64,000 nucleotides of DNA. It comes from Pseudomonas vanderleydeniana. GTDB lineage: Bacteria; Pseudomonadota; Gammaproteobacteria; Pseudomonadales; Pseudomonadaceae. The notes beneath the pieces were generated by a model. The model did no database searches. It was not told where the DNA came from and worked only from the letters and a program-made list of their open reading frames with translations. The position numbers and the translations under genes are program-made. Numbering within the stretch: the first letter of the stretch is position 1; each line of letters opens with the position of its first letter. The DNA lies in NCBI RefSeq assembly GCF_014268755.2, contig NZ_CP077093.1, positions 2,902,001 through 2,966,000 on the forward strand, written 5' to 3'. Below are positions 8,814 to 17,287 of this stretch, piece after piece.

Positions 8814-10040
8814 ATGCAAGACCAGACCTACACCCTGCTCGAAGTCGCCAACGGCAAACCGATCAAACTCTGGACCCAGGGGGTTCCGGTCGAGCCCGAG
8901 GCTCGCCAGCAATTGATGAACACCGCGAAGATGCCGTTCATCTTCAAGCACATGGCCGTGATGCCCGACGTGCACCTGGGCAAGGGCTCGACCATCGGTA
9001 GCGTGATCCCGACGGTGGGCGCGATCATCCCGGCGGCAGTGGGCGTGGATATCGGTTGCGGAATGATTGCCGCGTGCACCTCGCTGACCGCCAGCGATCT
9101 GCCGGACAACCTGCAGGGCCTGCGTAGCGCCATCGAGCGGGCGGTGCCCCACGGTCGTACCAGTCCACGCAGCGGGCGTGACAAGGGCGCCTGGGAAGAT
9201 GTTCCGGACGTGGCCGACCTGGCCTGGTCGGCACTGGAGCCGCGGTTCAAGGCCATTATCGACAAGTACCCGAAGCTGAAGAACGCCAACCATCGCAAGC
9301 ACCTGGGAACCCTCGGGTCGGGTAACCACTTCATCGAGGTTTGCCTCGATGAGGCGAACCGGGTCTGGTTCATGCTGCACAGCGGTTCGCGGGGTGTCGG
9401 TAACGCCATCGGCAACCTGTTCATCGAACTGGCGCGGGCCGATATGCGTGGGCATATCGCCAACCTGCCGGACCGCGACCTGGCGTACTTCGAGGAAGGT
9501 AGCCAGCACTTCGATGATTACGTCGAGGCGGTCGCCTGGGCGCAGGACTTCGCCCGGCAGAACCGTGCGGTGATGATGCAGGCGGTGATCGCCGCCACGC
9601 GCCAGGTGATTCGCAAGCCATTCGACGTGGCGCTGGAGGCGGTGAACTGCCACCACAACTACGTGCAGAAGGAGCGGCATTTCGGCGAGGAAGTACTGGT
9701 GACCCGCAAGGGCGCGGTATCGGCGAAGAAGGGGGAGCTGGGGATCATTCCCGGCTCGATGGGCGCCAGGAGCTTCATCGTTCGTGGGTTGGGTAACGAG
9801 GAATCGTTCTGCTCCTGCAGCCACGGTGCCGGGCGAGTCATGAGCCGTACCAAGGCCAAGCAGATGTTCACCGTCGAGGACCAGATCCGCGCGACGGCCC
9901 ATGTCGAGTGCCGCAAGGACGAGGCGGTGATCGACGAGATCCCGATGGCCTACAAGGACATCGACCAGGTGATGCACGCCCAGCGTGAACTGGTGGAAGT
10001 GCTGCATACCTTGCGGCAGGTGGTTTGTGTGAAGGGGTAG
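8814..10040 (+). CDS. rtcB: RtcB, RNA 3'-phosphate/5'-OH ligase
   Basis: GTP- and Mn-dependent RNA ligase joining 3'-phosphate (or 2',3'-cyclic phosphate) ends to 5'-OH ends. It is 408 residues from ATG 8814, the same length as E. coli RtcB. Diagnostic motifs are MPDVHLGKGSTIGSV, GVDIGCGM (metal Cys), LGSGNHFIEV, NCHHNY and CSHGAGRVMSR, the last holding the guanylylated His near residue 335. An in-frame ATG at 8805 lies only 1 nt from the AGGA at 8800-8803, so 8814 fits the ribosome-binding site better. The Y-RNA-like elements fill the leader between rsr and this gene. Confidence 0.95.
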   Translation: MQDQTYTLLEVANGKPIKLWTQGVPVEPEARQQLMNTAKMPFIFKHMAVMPDVHLGKGSTIGSVIPTVGAIIPAAVGVDIGCGMIAACTSLTASDLPDNLQGLRSAIERAVPHGRTSPRSGRDKGAWEDVPDVADLAWSALEPRFKAIIDKYPKLKNANHRKHLGTLGSGNHFIEVCLDEANRVWFMLHSGSRGVGNAIGNLFIELARADMRGHIANLPDRDLAYFEEGSQHFDDYVEAVAWAQDFARQNRAVMMQAVIAATRQVIRKPFDVALEAVNCHHNYVQKERHFGEEVLVTRKGAVSAKKGELGIIPGSMGARSFIVRGLGNEESFCSCSHGAGRVMSRTKAKQMFTVEDQIRATAHVECRKDEAVIDEIPMAYKDIDQVMHAQRELVEVLHTLRQVVCVKG

Positions 10041-10070
10041 AGTGATTGGCCTGGTTGGAGAGGGAAGGGC

Positions 10071-10865
10071 ATGAATGGGGAATATGACGAACGCCACCCG
10101 CTGGATGACGCGATGCGTGCCCGGGTGCTGGAGGAGCTGGCGCGGATAGAGCGCGAGCGTAATGTGAAGGTGCTGTATGCCTGCGAATCGGGCAGCCGCG
10201 CCTGGGGTTTCTCGTCGACGAACAGCGATTACGATGTGCGCTTCGTCTATGTGGAGAAACCGGACTGGTTCATCCAGGTCAGCGAGGCGCGGGATGTGAT
10301 CGAGCGGCCGCTGGACGATGATTTGGATATCAGTGGTTGGGAGTTGCGCAAGACCCTGGGGTTGTTGCGCAAATCCAACCCGACCCTGCTCGAATGGCTC
10401 GATTCGCCACTGGTGTATCGCAGTGAGGAGGCCGCGACCCGCTCATTGCGTGAGCTGGCGGAGGCGTTCTACAGCCCGCCCGCCGCACGCAATCACTACC
10501 TGTCGATGGCCCGGAAGAACTTCCGTGGCTACCTGCAGGGGGAGACGGTGCGGTTCAAGAAGTACTTCTACGTGCTACGGCCCCTGTTGGCGGTGCGCTG
10601 GATTGACAGTGGGCTGGGGCGGCCGCCGATGACCTTCGATGCGTTGCTCGAGACGGTCGACGATCCGCTGCTGCTGGCGGAGGTCGATGAGTTGCTGCAA
10701 CTCAAGCGCGGCGCCGACGAGGCGGCCTATGGCTCGCGTCGCCCGGCGTTGCACGAATTCATCGAGGCGCAGTTGGAGCAGCCGGTGCCGGTATTGCCAC
10801 GTACCCACGAAAACAGTGAGCGTCTGGACCACTACCTGAGGGAGATGGTCCGTACTTATGCATGA
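10071..10865 (+). CDS. RlaP-type nucleotidyltransferase of the RNA-repair operon
   Basis: 264-residue protein of the YcgL/RlaP-like predicted nucleotidyltransferases. The catalytic core is ESGSRAWGFSSTNSDYDVRF, that is G-S followed by D-x-D, typical of the pol-beta superfamily. Downstream, SWxL/RKTLGLLRKSNPTLLEWL and FKKYFYVLRPLLAVRW form the helical C-terminal part. It lies between rtcB and rtcA, 30 bp after rtcB and 12 bp before rtcA, so it should act with them. Modification or tailing of RNA ends is a plausible role, but the substrate is unknown. Confidence 0.8.
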   Translation: MNGEYDERHPLDDAMRARVLEELARIERERNVKVLYACESGSRAWGFSSTNSDYDVRFVYVEKPDWFIQVSEARDVIERPLDDDLDISGWELRKTLGLLRKSNPTLLEWLDSPLVYRSEEAATRSLRELAEAFYSPPAARNHYLSMARKNFRGYLQGETVRFKKYFYVLRPLLAVRWIDSGLGRPPMTFDALLETVDDPLLLAEVDELLQLKRGADEAAYGSRRPALHEFIEAQLEQPVPVLPRTHENSERLDHYLREMVRTYA

Positions 10866-10877
10866 TTCAGGAAGGAT

Positions 10878-11897
10878 ATGAAAAAGGACATGATCGAACT
10901 GGACGGCGCCATGGGCGGCGGCCAGGTGTTGCGTAGCGGCTTGAGCCTGTCGATGTTGACGGGGCGGGCACTGCGTATCGGTAACATTCGCGCCCGGCGC
11001 AGTCGGCCGGGCCTGCTACGCCAGCACCTGACGGCGGTGCTGGCGGCCGCCGAGGTCTGTGGGGCGCGGCTGGAAGGCGCGCAGTTGGGTTCACAAAGCC
11101 TGTATTTCGAACCGGGACCGATTCGGGGTGGTGACTTCCGCTTTGCCATCGGCACGGCCGGCAGTTGCTCGCTGGTGTTGCAGACCCTGCTGCCGGCCTT
11201 GCTGCAAGCACCGCAGCCCAGCCGGGTGCGTATCAGCGGCGGAACCCACAACCCACTGGCTCCGCCCTTCGAGTTTCTCGAGCGCGCCTGGTTGCCGCTG
11301 CTGCGGCGGATGGGAGCCAAGGTCGAGTTGCAACTGCTGCGCCATGGTTTCGTGCCAGCTGGCGGTGGCGAACTGGAAGTGTTCGTCCAGCCTTCGACCT
11401 TGCAGCCTCTGCACCTGAACGAGCGCGGTGAAGTGCTCGAACGTGATGCGCGGGTGCTGCTCGGCGGTATTGTCGACGGCGTGGCCCAGCGTGAGCTGGC
11501 CCGGGTTGCGAAGCGCCTGCACCTGCCCGAGGAGGCCTGTCGCACGGAGCATGTCGCGGCGGACAGCCCTGGCAACGTGTTGCTGCTGGAATTCCGCTGC
11601 GCGCAGTTGAGCGAGGTGTTCTGCGCCTTCGGGCAGTTCAACGTGCGCTCCGAGGCGGTCGCCGATGCGGCGGTCGACGCGGCGCGGCATTGGTTGAACA
11701 GCAAGGCGGCGGTGGGCGAGCATCTGGCCGATCAACTGCTGCTGCCCATGGCGATGGCGGGCGGCGGGAGTTTAACCACGCCGCAGATGACCGAGCACCT
11801 GCAGAGCAACATGCGGGTGATCGAAGCCTTCCTGCCGCTGAAGCTGGTAGGTGCCTCGGGCCCGGATGGGGTGTTGCAGGTCGAGTGCCGGGCCTGA
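10878..11897 (+). CDS. rtcA: RtcA, RNA 3'-terminal phosphate cyclase
   Basis: 339-residue ATP-dependent cyclase that converts a 3'-phosphate RNA end to a 2',3'-cyclic phosphate through an enzyme-AMP intermediate. Family features are the N-terminal ELDGAMGGGQVLRSGLSLSMLTG, RSRPGLLRQHLTAV, FxPAGGGELEV (GGG motif) and the C-terminal TEHLQSNMRVIEAF, which carries the adenylated His. Length equals the family norm. AGGAAGG precedes ATG 10878. It is the last gene of the rsr operon and nearly abuts the convergent araC-type gene. Confidence 0.95.
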   Translation: MKKDMIELDGAMGGGQVLRSGLSLSMLTGRALRIGNIRARRSRPGLLRQHLTAVLAAAEVCGARLEGAQLGSQSLYFEPGPIRGGDFRFAIGTAGSCSLVLQTLLPALLQAPQPSRVRISGGTHNPLAPPFEFLERAWLPLLRRMGAKVELQLLRHGFVPAGGGELEVFVQPSTLQPLHLNERGEVLERDARVLLGGIVDGVAQRELARVAKRLHLPEEACRTEHVAADSPGNVLLLEFRCAQLSEVFCAFGQFNVRSEAVADAAVDAARHWLNSKAAVGEHLADQLLLPMAMAGGGSLTTPQMTEHLQSNMRVIEAFLPLKLVGASGPDGVLQVECRA

Positions 11898-11898
11898 T

Positions 11899-12804
11899 TC
11901 AGTTTGCCTGGCGTTGACGTCGGAACTGACCCGGTGGCAAGCCCTGGGTCGCCTTGAAACGACGTGAGAAGTATGCCTCATCGGCAAAGCCGCACAGCCG
12001 TGCGACCTGGCTGATGGGGTGATCGCCGTTGAGCAGGTGCGTGCGCGCCAGGTGCATGCGTCGCTCCAGCACCAGGTCCGAAAAGGTCTTGCCGGTCTCC
12101 TTGCGCAACAGGTGTGTCAGGTAGTTGGGCGACAGGAAGACCGCCTCGGCGGTGTCCTTGAGGTTCAGCGCCGGGTCGGCGATATGCTCGCGCAGGTAGC
12201 CTGACAACCGAGCCATGGCATCCCGTCGGCCACGCCGCGCGGCCTTGTTCGCTGATAGCGCCTCGAGTTCGTTGCCGAAGCGGCTGCAGATCTTGCCGGT
12301 CAGTTGCAGCAGGCAGCCCCTGAGCGCCTGGCGGGTGCCCAGGTCGCGGCCCTGGTCCAGCTCACGCATTTTCTCCAGCAGCGTCAGGACTTCGGCGAAA
12401 TCCTGCTCGTCGAGAATGAAGTCCAGGTGTTCCTGGTACTGGAATGGCGAGAGTTCGGGGCGCTCGTGAATGGACAGGTCTTCCAGGTCCAGCGGGTCGC
12501 AATCCAGGTGCGGCAGGAAGAATGCCTGGGAGAAGTTGATCAGGACGAAGTTGCTGTCCTCGGGATGCGGGATCAGGTGCAGGCGATGCGGCAGGATGAA
12601 CGCCAGCGCCCGCTGCGGGTAGGGCCTGATGGCACCGCCGATGTGCTGCACGGTGTCGCCACCCAGGTTGATCTGGATCTGGAAGTAGTCGTGGCGGTGC
12701 GGGGCGACGATAGCCGGTCGGGCCTGCTTGTCACGGATGTAGAAATCCGGGCGGTCGCTGCGTTGCTGCATGCCGTAGGTGCGCACGCGGGAAGTACTCG
12801 ACAT
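11899..12804 (-). CDS. AraC-family transcriptional regulator
   Basis: 301-residue regulator with an N-terminal cupin-like sensor (HRHDYFQIQINLGGDTVQHIGG; FILPHRLHLIPHPE) and a C-terminal double helix-turn-helix from about residue 195 (LNLKDTAEAVFLSPNYLTHLLRKETGKTFSDLVLERR; ISQVARLCGFADEAYFSRRFKATQGLPPGQFRR). The second half is a close fit to the AraC/XylS signature. ATG 12804 is preferred because AAGGA lies 7 bp upstream; the frame extends further without a site. The target is not clear; the FAH-family gene upstream on the same strand is the nearest candidate, and a long palindrome lies between them. Confidence 0.88.
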   Translation of the reverse strand: MSSTSRVRTYGMQQRSDRPDFYIRDKQARPAIVAPHRHDYFQIQINLGGDTVQHIGGAIRPYPQRALAFILPHRLHLIPHPEDSNFVLINFSQAFFLPHLDCDPLDLEDLSIHERPELSPFQYQEHLDFILDEQDFAEVLTLLEKMRELDQGRDLGTRQALRGCLLQLTGKICSRFGNELEALSANKAARRGRRDAMARLSGYLREHIADPALNLKDTAEAVFLSPNYLTHLLRKETGKTFSDLVLERRMHLARTHLLNGDHPISQVARLCGFADEAYFSRRFKATQGLPPGQFRRQRQAN

Positions 12805-12845
12805 CGACACGATCCTTGAGCGGCCAGGAGGGGATGTCGGCATTC

Positions 12846-12990
12846 TAGGCTATGCACGAAATCGCTTGAAACTTGGTTATGCGGCGTTAAAAACCGGCTC
12901 GGAATGCTCATTGACAACCAGTCAACTGCGCTTCCTCGCCGGTTTTTGCCTTGCCTAACCTGCGTTTCAAACAATTTCGTACACAGCCTA
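12846..12990. repeat. Long imperfect palindrome with 53-nt arms
   Basis: 12846-12898 aligns without gaps to the reverse complement of 12938-12990 at 37 of 53 positions. The outer 27 nt (TAGGCTRTGYACGAAATYGY followed by TTGAAAC) and the inner AAAAACCGGC are strongly conserved, and 39 nt separate the arms. It sits between two minus-strand genes, so it is not a divergent promoter pair. It could be paired operator sites for the AraC protein, a MITE-like relic or a structured leader. Confidence 0.6.
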
Positions 12991-13017
12991 GGGCAATGGC
13001 GACATCCCGGCACCCGC

Positions 13018-13713
13018 TCAACGCTGGCCGATGCTCAGCTCGAAGGTGGCGATGCCGTCGATACCGGCGCTCACCCGATCGCCCGGCTGCAGCGCCCCGA
13101 CACCGGCCGGGGTGCCGGTGAGGATCAGGTCGCCGGCGCGCAGGGCGACCGAGCGCGACAGGTGGCTGATCACATCCGGCACCGACCAGATCTGGTCGGC
13201 CAGGTCGCCGCGCTGGCGTTCGACATCATTGACCTTCAGCCAGATCGCACCGCTTTGCGGGTGCCCCAGCTGGCTGGCCCGATGCAGCGCCGTACACGGT
13301 GCCGATTCATCGAAACCCTTGGCCCAATCCCAGGGACGTCCGAGCTTCTTGGCCTGGGCCTGGATATCCCGGCGGGTGAGGTCGAGGCCGACGCCGTAAC
13401 CCCAGACATGGGCGAGGGCATGCTCTGGCTCGATGTTCTCGCCGCCTTCGCCAATCGCCACGACCAGTTCGATCTCATGGTGCAGGTCCGTGGTCAGGGG
13501 CGGGTAGGCGATCACGCCACTGGCCGGAACCACCGCGTCGGCAGGTTTCATGAAGAAGAACGGTGGCTCGCGGTCCGGGTCGTGGCCCATTTCCCGGGCG
13601 TGTTCGGAATAGTTGCGGCCCACGCAGAACACCCGGCGAATCGGGAAGCGGGCGGATTCGCCGGCAACGGCCAGGGATGGGGTTTGGTGGGGGGCGAAGA
13701 CATAGTCGCTCAT
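13018..13713 (-). CDS. Fumarylacetoacetate hydrolase (FAH) family enzyme
   Basis: 231-residue cytosolic member of the FAH/2-keto-4-pentenoate hydratase fold. It shows CVGRNYSEHAREMG, PFFFMKPADAVV, the metal-binding LHHEIELVVAIG (E-x-E) and GYGVGLDLTRRDIQ (Asp), and DLILTGTPAGVG near the end. Small single-domain members like this are often fumarylpyruvate or acylpyruvate hydrolases, or oxaloacetate tautomerase/decarboxylase-like. No aromatic-degradation genes flank it, so the substrate is open. ATG 13713 follows GAGGAGAACTCC. Confidence 0.85.
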   Translation of the reverse strand: MSDYVFAPHQTPSLAVAGESARFPIRRVFCVGRNYSEHAREMGHDPDREPPFFFMKPADAVVPASGVIAYPPLTTDLHHEIELVVAIGEGGENIEPEHALAHVWGYGVGLDLTRRDIQAQAKKLGRPWDWAKGFDESAPCTALHRASQLGHPQSGAIWLKVNDVERQRGDLADQIWSVPDVISHLSRSVALRAGDLILTGTPAGVGALQPGDRVSAGIDGIATFELSIGQR

Positions 13714-13841
13714 GGAGTTCTCCTCGGTGGAATCGAGCCGTAGCTGGCAGGCGGTGATTCCAGTGTGGGAGCGCGACGTCATGCAGAGTTGGATAAAACC
13801 GGCGGGTTTCTGGATTTTTGCACGGTAGTGACAGAGCAGGG

Positions 13842-13866
13842 GAGCCCACCCGTGTCGGGTGGGCTC
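13842..13866 (-). terminator. Strong hairpin downstream of the 103-aa gene
   Basis: Perfect 11-bp inverted repeat GAGCCCACCCG / CGGGTGGGCTC with a 3-nt loop, 14 bp past the stop of the minus-strand gene ending at 13881. No long U-run follows. Position and stability suggest termination or 3'-end protection. Confidence 0.6.
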
Positions 13867-13880
13867 GATGGTTCAGACCA

Positions 13881-14192
13881 TCAGGCGCTCTTGGCCAGCG
13901 CGTGGTGCGAAGCCCACTCGGCCTTCAGGCTCTGCAGGACGCGGCCCATGAAGTCGCGGTCGGCTGCCGCCTTCTTGCCGGTGTAGCCCTGGCCGCGACG
14001 GTACATCACCAGGCAGGCCAGCAGGTTGGGCTGGGCGCGGCTGAAATGCTGCTCGTCGACATGGGTCGCGCGGCGGTCGAGTTTCACGTCTCCGGCTTCG
14101 CTGATCCAGAGGATATGGTCGTCGTGGCTGTCCTTGCGGGATGCGAACAGTCCAGCCAATTGATCGATAGTCGGATGATTGTTCAGATTCAT
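13881..14192 (-). CDS. Small conserved hypothetical protein
   Basis: 103-residue soluble protein of unknown function, starting MNLNNHPTIDQLAGLFASRK at ATG 14192 behind AAAGGGGC. It is rich in charged residues (DSHDDHILWISEAGDVKLDRR) and has no signal peptide, membrane segment or recognisable domain. Codon use looks normal for the window, a ribosome-binding site is present and a strong hairpin follows the stop, so it is likely real. It is alone in its transcription unit. Confidence 0.65.
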   Translation of the reverse strand: MNLNNHPTIDQLAGLFASRKDSHDDHILWISEAGDVKLDRRATHVDEQHFSRAQPNLLACLVMYRRGQGYTGKKAAADRDFMGRVLQSLKAEWASHHALAKSA

Positions 14193-14885
14193 GTTAAAGC
14201 CCCTTTGACCACTCGTTAATCTGTCTGGTTTACGTGTGTATCGTTGCCAAGACGGCGAATTGCTGAGGTGCCGCACGCGGGCAATAGCGCCCGTTGAATG
14301 TGGCTCCAACCCCGGTGGTGATTTCGTGTAGCGTGAAACCAGGCTCGCTACACAGGACGTCTCGACGAAAAGAAGCAGCAGCGCGATCCTTGAACGGCGC
14401 CGACGACAGTAACGAAGTCAGCCACAAGCATTTTGAGGACGTTAGGCCGGTGCTTCTCGCCCGTTGGGACGATCACGACAGGTCAGCTTCATCAATCTGC
14501 CTTGTGGGCAGTACATATCCAGAACAGCTCGACGGCTTGTCGAGCCTGTCACAACAGCTTTCTACAGCACTCCCGATCGGGGAGATGGCTTCATCATGCA
14601 AGGGCAAAAAGCGCGCGTCAATGATTTTGTAGTGATTTTTTTATCTCACTACATATTGCAAATTCGCCACGCCCGATCATTCGGCCAACAGGCCGATTGG
14701 CCGAAAAGTGACCGGCAAGTCTTGATTTCATGGCAAAAACCACTGGCGCCGCAGGGTTGGCCAGCGGCAGACTGTTGCAAGGGGTGCAACAGAGCTTTCT
14801 CGATCTTCCGGTGTAAACCGGGGGGCGATTGGCCTAAGCTCGGCAGCCTCTGAATCCGTCTTCGCGAATCTGTTTGGGAAACTCC
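14193..14885. other. 693-bp intergenic region with several inverted repeats
   Basis: No convincing gene. It holds at least five inverted repeats: GTGTAGCG/CGCTACAC (14326-14353, 12-nt spacer), GCTCGAC/GTCGAGC (14527-14545, 5-nt loop), TGTAGTGA/TCACTACA (14628-14653, T-rich spacer), TTCGGCCAA/TTGGCCGAA (14680-14705) and CTGTTGCA/TGCAACAG (14772-14792). The last is compact enough to be a terminator. The region around 14620-14670 is AT-rich and promoter-like. It may contain the hemB control region and possibly a small RNA; the short open frames inside lack ribosome-binding sites. Confidence 0.5.
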
Positions 14886-15860
14886 ATGTCACAGCTATTT
14901 CCGACCACGCGCCTGCGTCGCCTGCGCCGAAATGAAAGCCTGCGCGGCCTGTTCCAGGAAACCGAGTTCAGCCTCAACGACCTGGTCCTGCCGATCTTCG
15001 TCGAGGAAGGGATCGACGATTTCGTGCCCATCACCAGCATGCCGGGAGTGATGCGGATTCCCGAGAAGAAGCTGGCGAGCGAGATCGAGCGCTATGCCCG
15101 CGCCGGGATCAAGTCGGTGATGACCTTCGGCGTCTCCCATCACCTGGATGCCGAGGGCAGCGATACCTGGAACGAACAGGGGCTGGTGGCGCGCATGGCG
15201 CGGATCTGCAAGGACACCGTGCCGGAAATGGTGGTGATGTCCGATACCTGTTTCTGCGAGTACACCTCTCATGGTCACTGCGGCGTGCTGCATGGCGATG
15301 CGGTGGACAATGACGCCACCCTGCGCAACCTCGGGCGCCAGGCCGTCATCGCGGCCCAGGCGGGGGCGGACTTCATCTCGCCGTCCGCGGCGATGGATGG
15401 CCAGGTCCAGGCCATCCGCAGTGCGCTCGATGCTGCCGGCTTCCTCGACACCTCGATCATGGCCTATTCGACCAAGTTCGCCTCGGCACTCTACGGGCCG
15501 TTCCGTGAAGCCGGCGGTACCGCGCTCAAAGGTGATCGCAAGGCCTACCAGATGAACCCGATGAACCGCCGCGAAGCGGTGCGCGAATCGCTGCTGGATG
15601 AACAGGAAGGCGCTGATGCGCTGATGGTCAAGCCGGCTGGCGCTTACCTCGATATCATCCGCGACATCCGTGAGGCCTCGCGTCTGCCATTGGCGGCGTA
15701 CCAGGTCAGTGGCGAATACGCGATGATCAAGTTCGGTGCCCAGGCCGGCGCCGTCGACGAACACCGGGTGGTGCGCGAGAGCCTGGGAGCGATCAAGCGC
15801 GCCGGCGCCGATATCATCCTGACCTATTTTGCGATGGACATCGCCCGCGACGGGATTTGA
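14886..15860 (+). CDS. hemB: Porphobilinogen synthase (HemB), zinc-type
   Basis: 324-residue 5-aminolevulinate dehydratase, which condenses two 5-aminolevulinate molecules to porphobilinogen for haem synthesis. The Schiff-base lysines are K197 (YSTKFAS) and K249 (LMVKPAG). The metal loop [13 protein letters not shown] keeps the three zinc cysteines C122, C124 and C132, as in E. coli, whereas the well-studied P. aeruginosa enzyme has the Asp-type, zinc-free loop. This is therefore probably a second, zinc-dependent paralogue. ATG 14886 is chosen because [14 protein letters not shown] is the natural N-terminus. Confidence 0.95.
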   Translation: MSQLFPTTRLRRLRRNESLRGLFQETEFSLNDLVLPIFVEEGIDDFVPITSMPGVMRIPEKKLASEIERYARAGIKSVMTFGVSHHLDAEGSDTWNEQGLVARMARICKDTVPEMVVMSDTCFCEYTSHGHCGVLHGDAVDNDATLRNLGRQAVIAAQAGADFISPSAAMDGQVQAIRSALDAAGFLDTSIMAYSTKFASALYGPFREAGGTALKGDRKAYQMNPMNRREAVRESLLDEQEGADALMVKPAGAYLDIIRDIREASRLPLAAYQVSGEYAMIKFGAQAGAVDEHRVVRESLGAIKRAGADIILTYFAMDIARDGI

Positions 15861-15926
15861 ACGAGGGTTGTGTGCTGAAATGGCGCACAGACCACCGATC
15901 ACGTTCTTTCGACAGGGAGTAGCACC

Positions 15927-16769
15927 ATGAGCCAGCACGATTTCAAGCAACTGGATGTCTTCAGTCGCGAACCGCTCAAGGGAAATCCGCTGGCCGTGGT
16001 ATTCGCCGCCGACTCGCTGACCAGCGAGCGGATGCAGGCCTTCGCGACCTGGACCAACCTCAGCGAAACCACCTTTCTGCAGGCGCCCCGCGACCCTCGG
16101 GCGGACTATCGGGTGCGGATCTTCACTTCCACCAAGGAGCTGCCGTTCGCCGGCCACCCGACGCTGGGTACCTGCCATGCCTGGCTGGAGGCGGGTGGCG
16201 TAGCCAAGGGCGAAGAAATCATCCAGGAGTGTGGTGTCGGCCTGGTGCGAATTCGCCGCCAGGGGAATGACCTGGCCTTTCTCGCGCCGCCGCTGCTGCG
16301 GGCCGGACCGCTCGAGCCGGAACTGCGCGAGCGTGCTCGACGGGGCCTGGGGTTGGCTCCCGAGGAGGTGCTCGAAGCCCAGTGGGTCGACAACGGTGCG
16401 GACTGGATGGTGCTGATGCTGCCCAGCCGGGCACGGGTGCTGGCGATCAAGCCTGACTACGTGCAACTGGAAGGCTTGGCCGTTGGCGTCGTGGCGCCTT
16501 GGAGTCCGGCGCGGGATGGCGATGACTGCCAGTTTGAGGTACGCGCTTTCATCGCCGGTGATGGCATGCCTGAAGACCCGGTCACCGGCAGCCTGAACGC
16601 CGGTATCGCCCGTTGGCTGCTGGGGGCGGGGCGGGCGCCACGCTCCTATCGGGTCAGCCAGGGCACGGCGATGGGGCGTGCCGGGCGGGTGCAGGTGGAG
16701 CAGATCGGTGACGAGATCTGGGTCGGTGGCGCCGCCGTGACCTGCATCAGCGGCAGCCTGACGCTATAG
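15927..16769 (+). CDS. PhzF-family isomerase-like protein
   Basis: 280-residue protein with the diaminopimelate-epimerase-like double fold of the PhzF/YddE family. The N-terminal half has QLDVFSREPLKGNPLAVV and NLSETTF with the conserved catalytic Glu, plus PFAGHPTLGT. The C-terminal half has EDPVTGSLNAGIARWL. No other phenazine genes are nearby, so this is a generic PhzF-like enzyme with unknown substrate rather than part of phenazine synthesis. It ends 6 bp inside the convergent Nudix gene. Confidence 0.85.
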   Translation: MSQHDFKQLDVFSREPLKGNPLAVVFAADSLTSERMQAFATWTNLSETTFLQAPRDPRADYRVRIFTSTKELPFAGHPTLGTCHAWLEAGGVAKGEEIIQECGVGLVRIRRQGNDLAFLAPPLLRAGPLEPELRERARRGLGLAPEEVLEAQWVDNGADWMVLMLPSRARVLAIKPDYVQLEGLAVGVVAPWSPARDGDDCQFEVRAFIAGDGMPEDPVTGSLNAGIARWLLGAGRAPRSYRVSQGTAMGRAGRVQVEQIGDEIWVGGAAVTCISGSLTL

Positions 16770-17279
16770 CGTCGGGCCGGGTGCCTGGGCGACCAGCATC
16801 ATCGCGGCCGACAGGGTGTGCCCATCGGTGATCCGGCCCTCGGCAATCATCGTCATCAGTTCCTGGCGCGTCACGAACAGCACCTTGTCGACCTCACCAT
16901 CGGTGCTGTCGCTGGCCTCGCCCTCGATATCCACCCGGCACACGGCCACCGCGCTGGCGATCAGCGAGGTGTTGCTGTGCAGCAACCCCAGTTCGGTGAC
17001 ATGGCGTGCCGGCCAGCCGGTTTCCTCCTGCAGCTCACGGGCGGCGGCGTCGCGGGCGGTCTCGCCCGGGTCGATCGCGCCGCGGGGAAACTCGATGGAC
17101 TGCGCGCCGATGGCCCGGCGCTGCAGCACCGCCAGCATCAGGCGGCCGTCGGGCATGACGGGAATCGCCACCACGCCATTGATGGCCTGGCGCTCCTTGA
17201 CGATGAAGTAGCTGCCTTGCTTGACCACGTCGAAGTAGGGCGTGTGCAGCAGGCATTCGGATTCGGTGTCGGGCTTCAT
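16764..17279 (-). CDS. Nudix hydrolase (ADP-ribose pyrophosphatase-like)
   Basis: 171-residue Nudix enzyme. The catalytic box begins GAIDPGETARDAAARELQEE and continues TGW, matching GX5EX7REUXEEXGU. Substrate is likely a nucleoside diphosphate linked to another moiety; ADP-ribose or NAD-related compounds are suggested by its place 8 bp downstream of nrtR in the NAD-salvage locus. ATG 17279 is used because upstream in-frame sequence belongs to the nrtR coding region. Confidence 0.85.
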   Translation of the reverse strand: MKPDTESECLLHTPYFDVVKQGSYFIVKERQAINGVVAIPVMPDGRLMLAVLQRRAIGAQSIEFPRGAIDPGETARDAAARELQEETGWPARHVTELGLLHSNTSLIASAVAVCRVDIEGEASDSTDGEVDKVLFVTRQELMTMIAEGRITDGHTLSAAMMLVAQAPGPTL

Positions 17280-17287
17280 GCGCGGTA

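Noticed and set aside
14294..14853. Several 60-130-codon open frames upstream of hemB
   Set aside because: No ribosome-binding sites, mutually overlapping and interrupted by palindromes; more likely non-coding.
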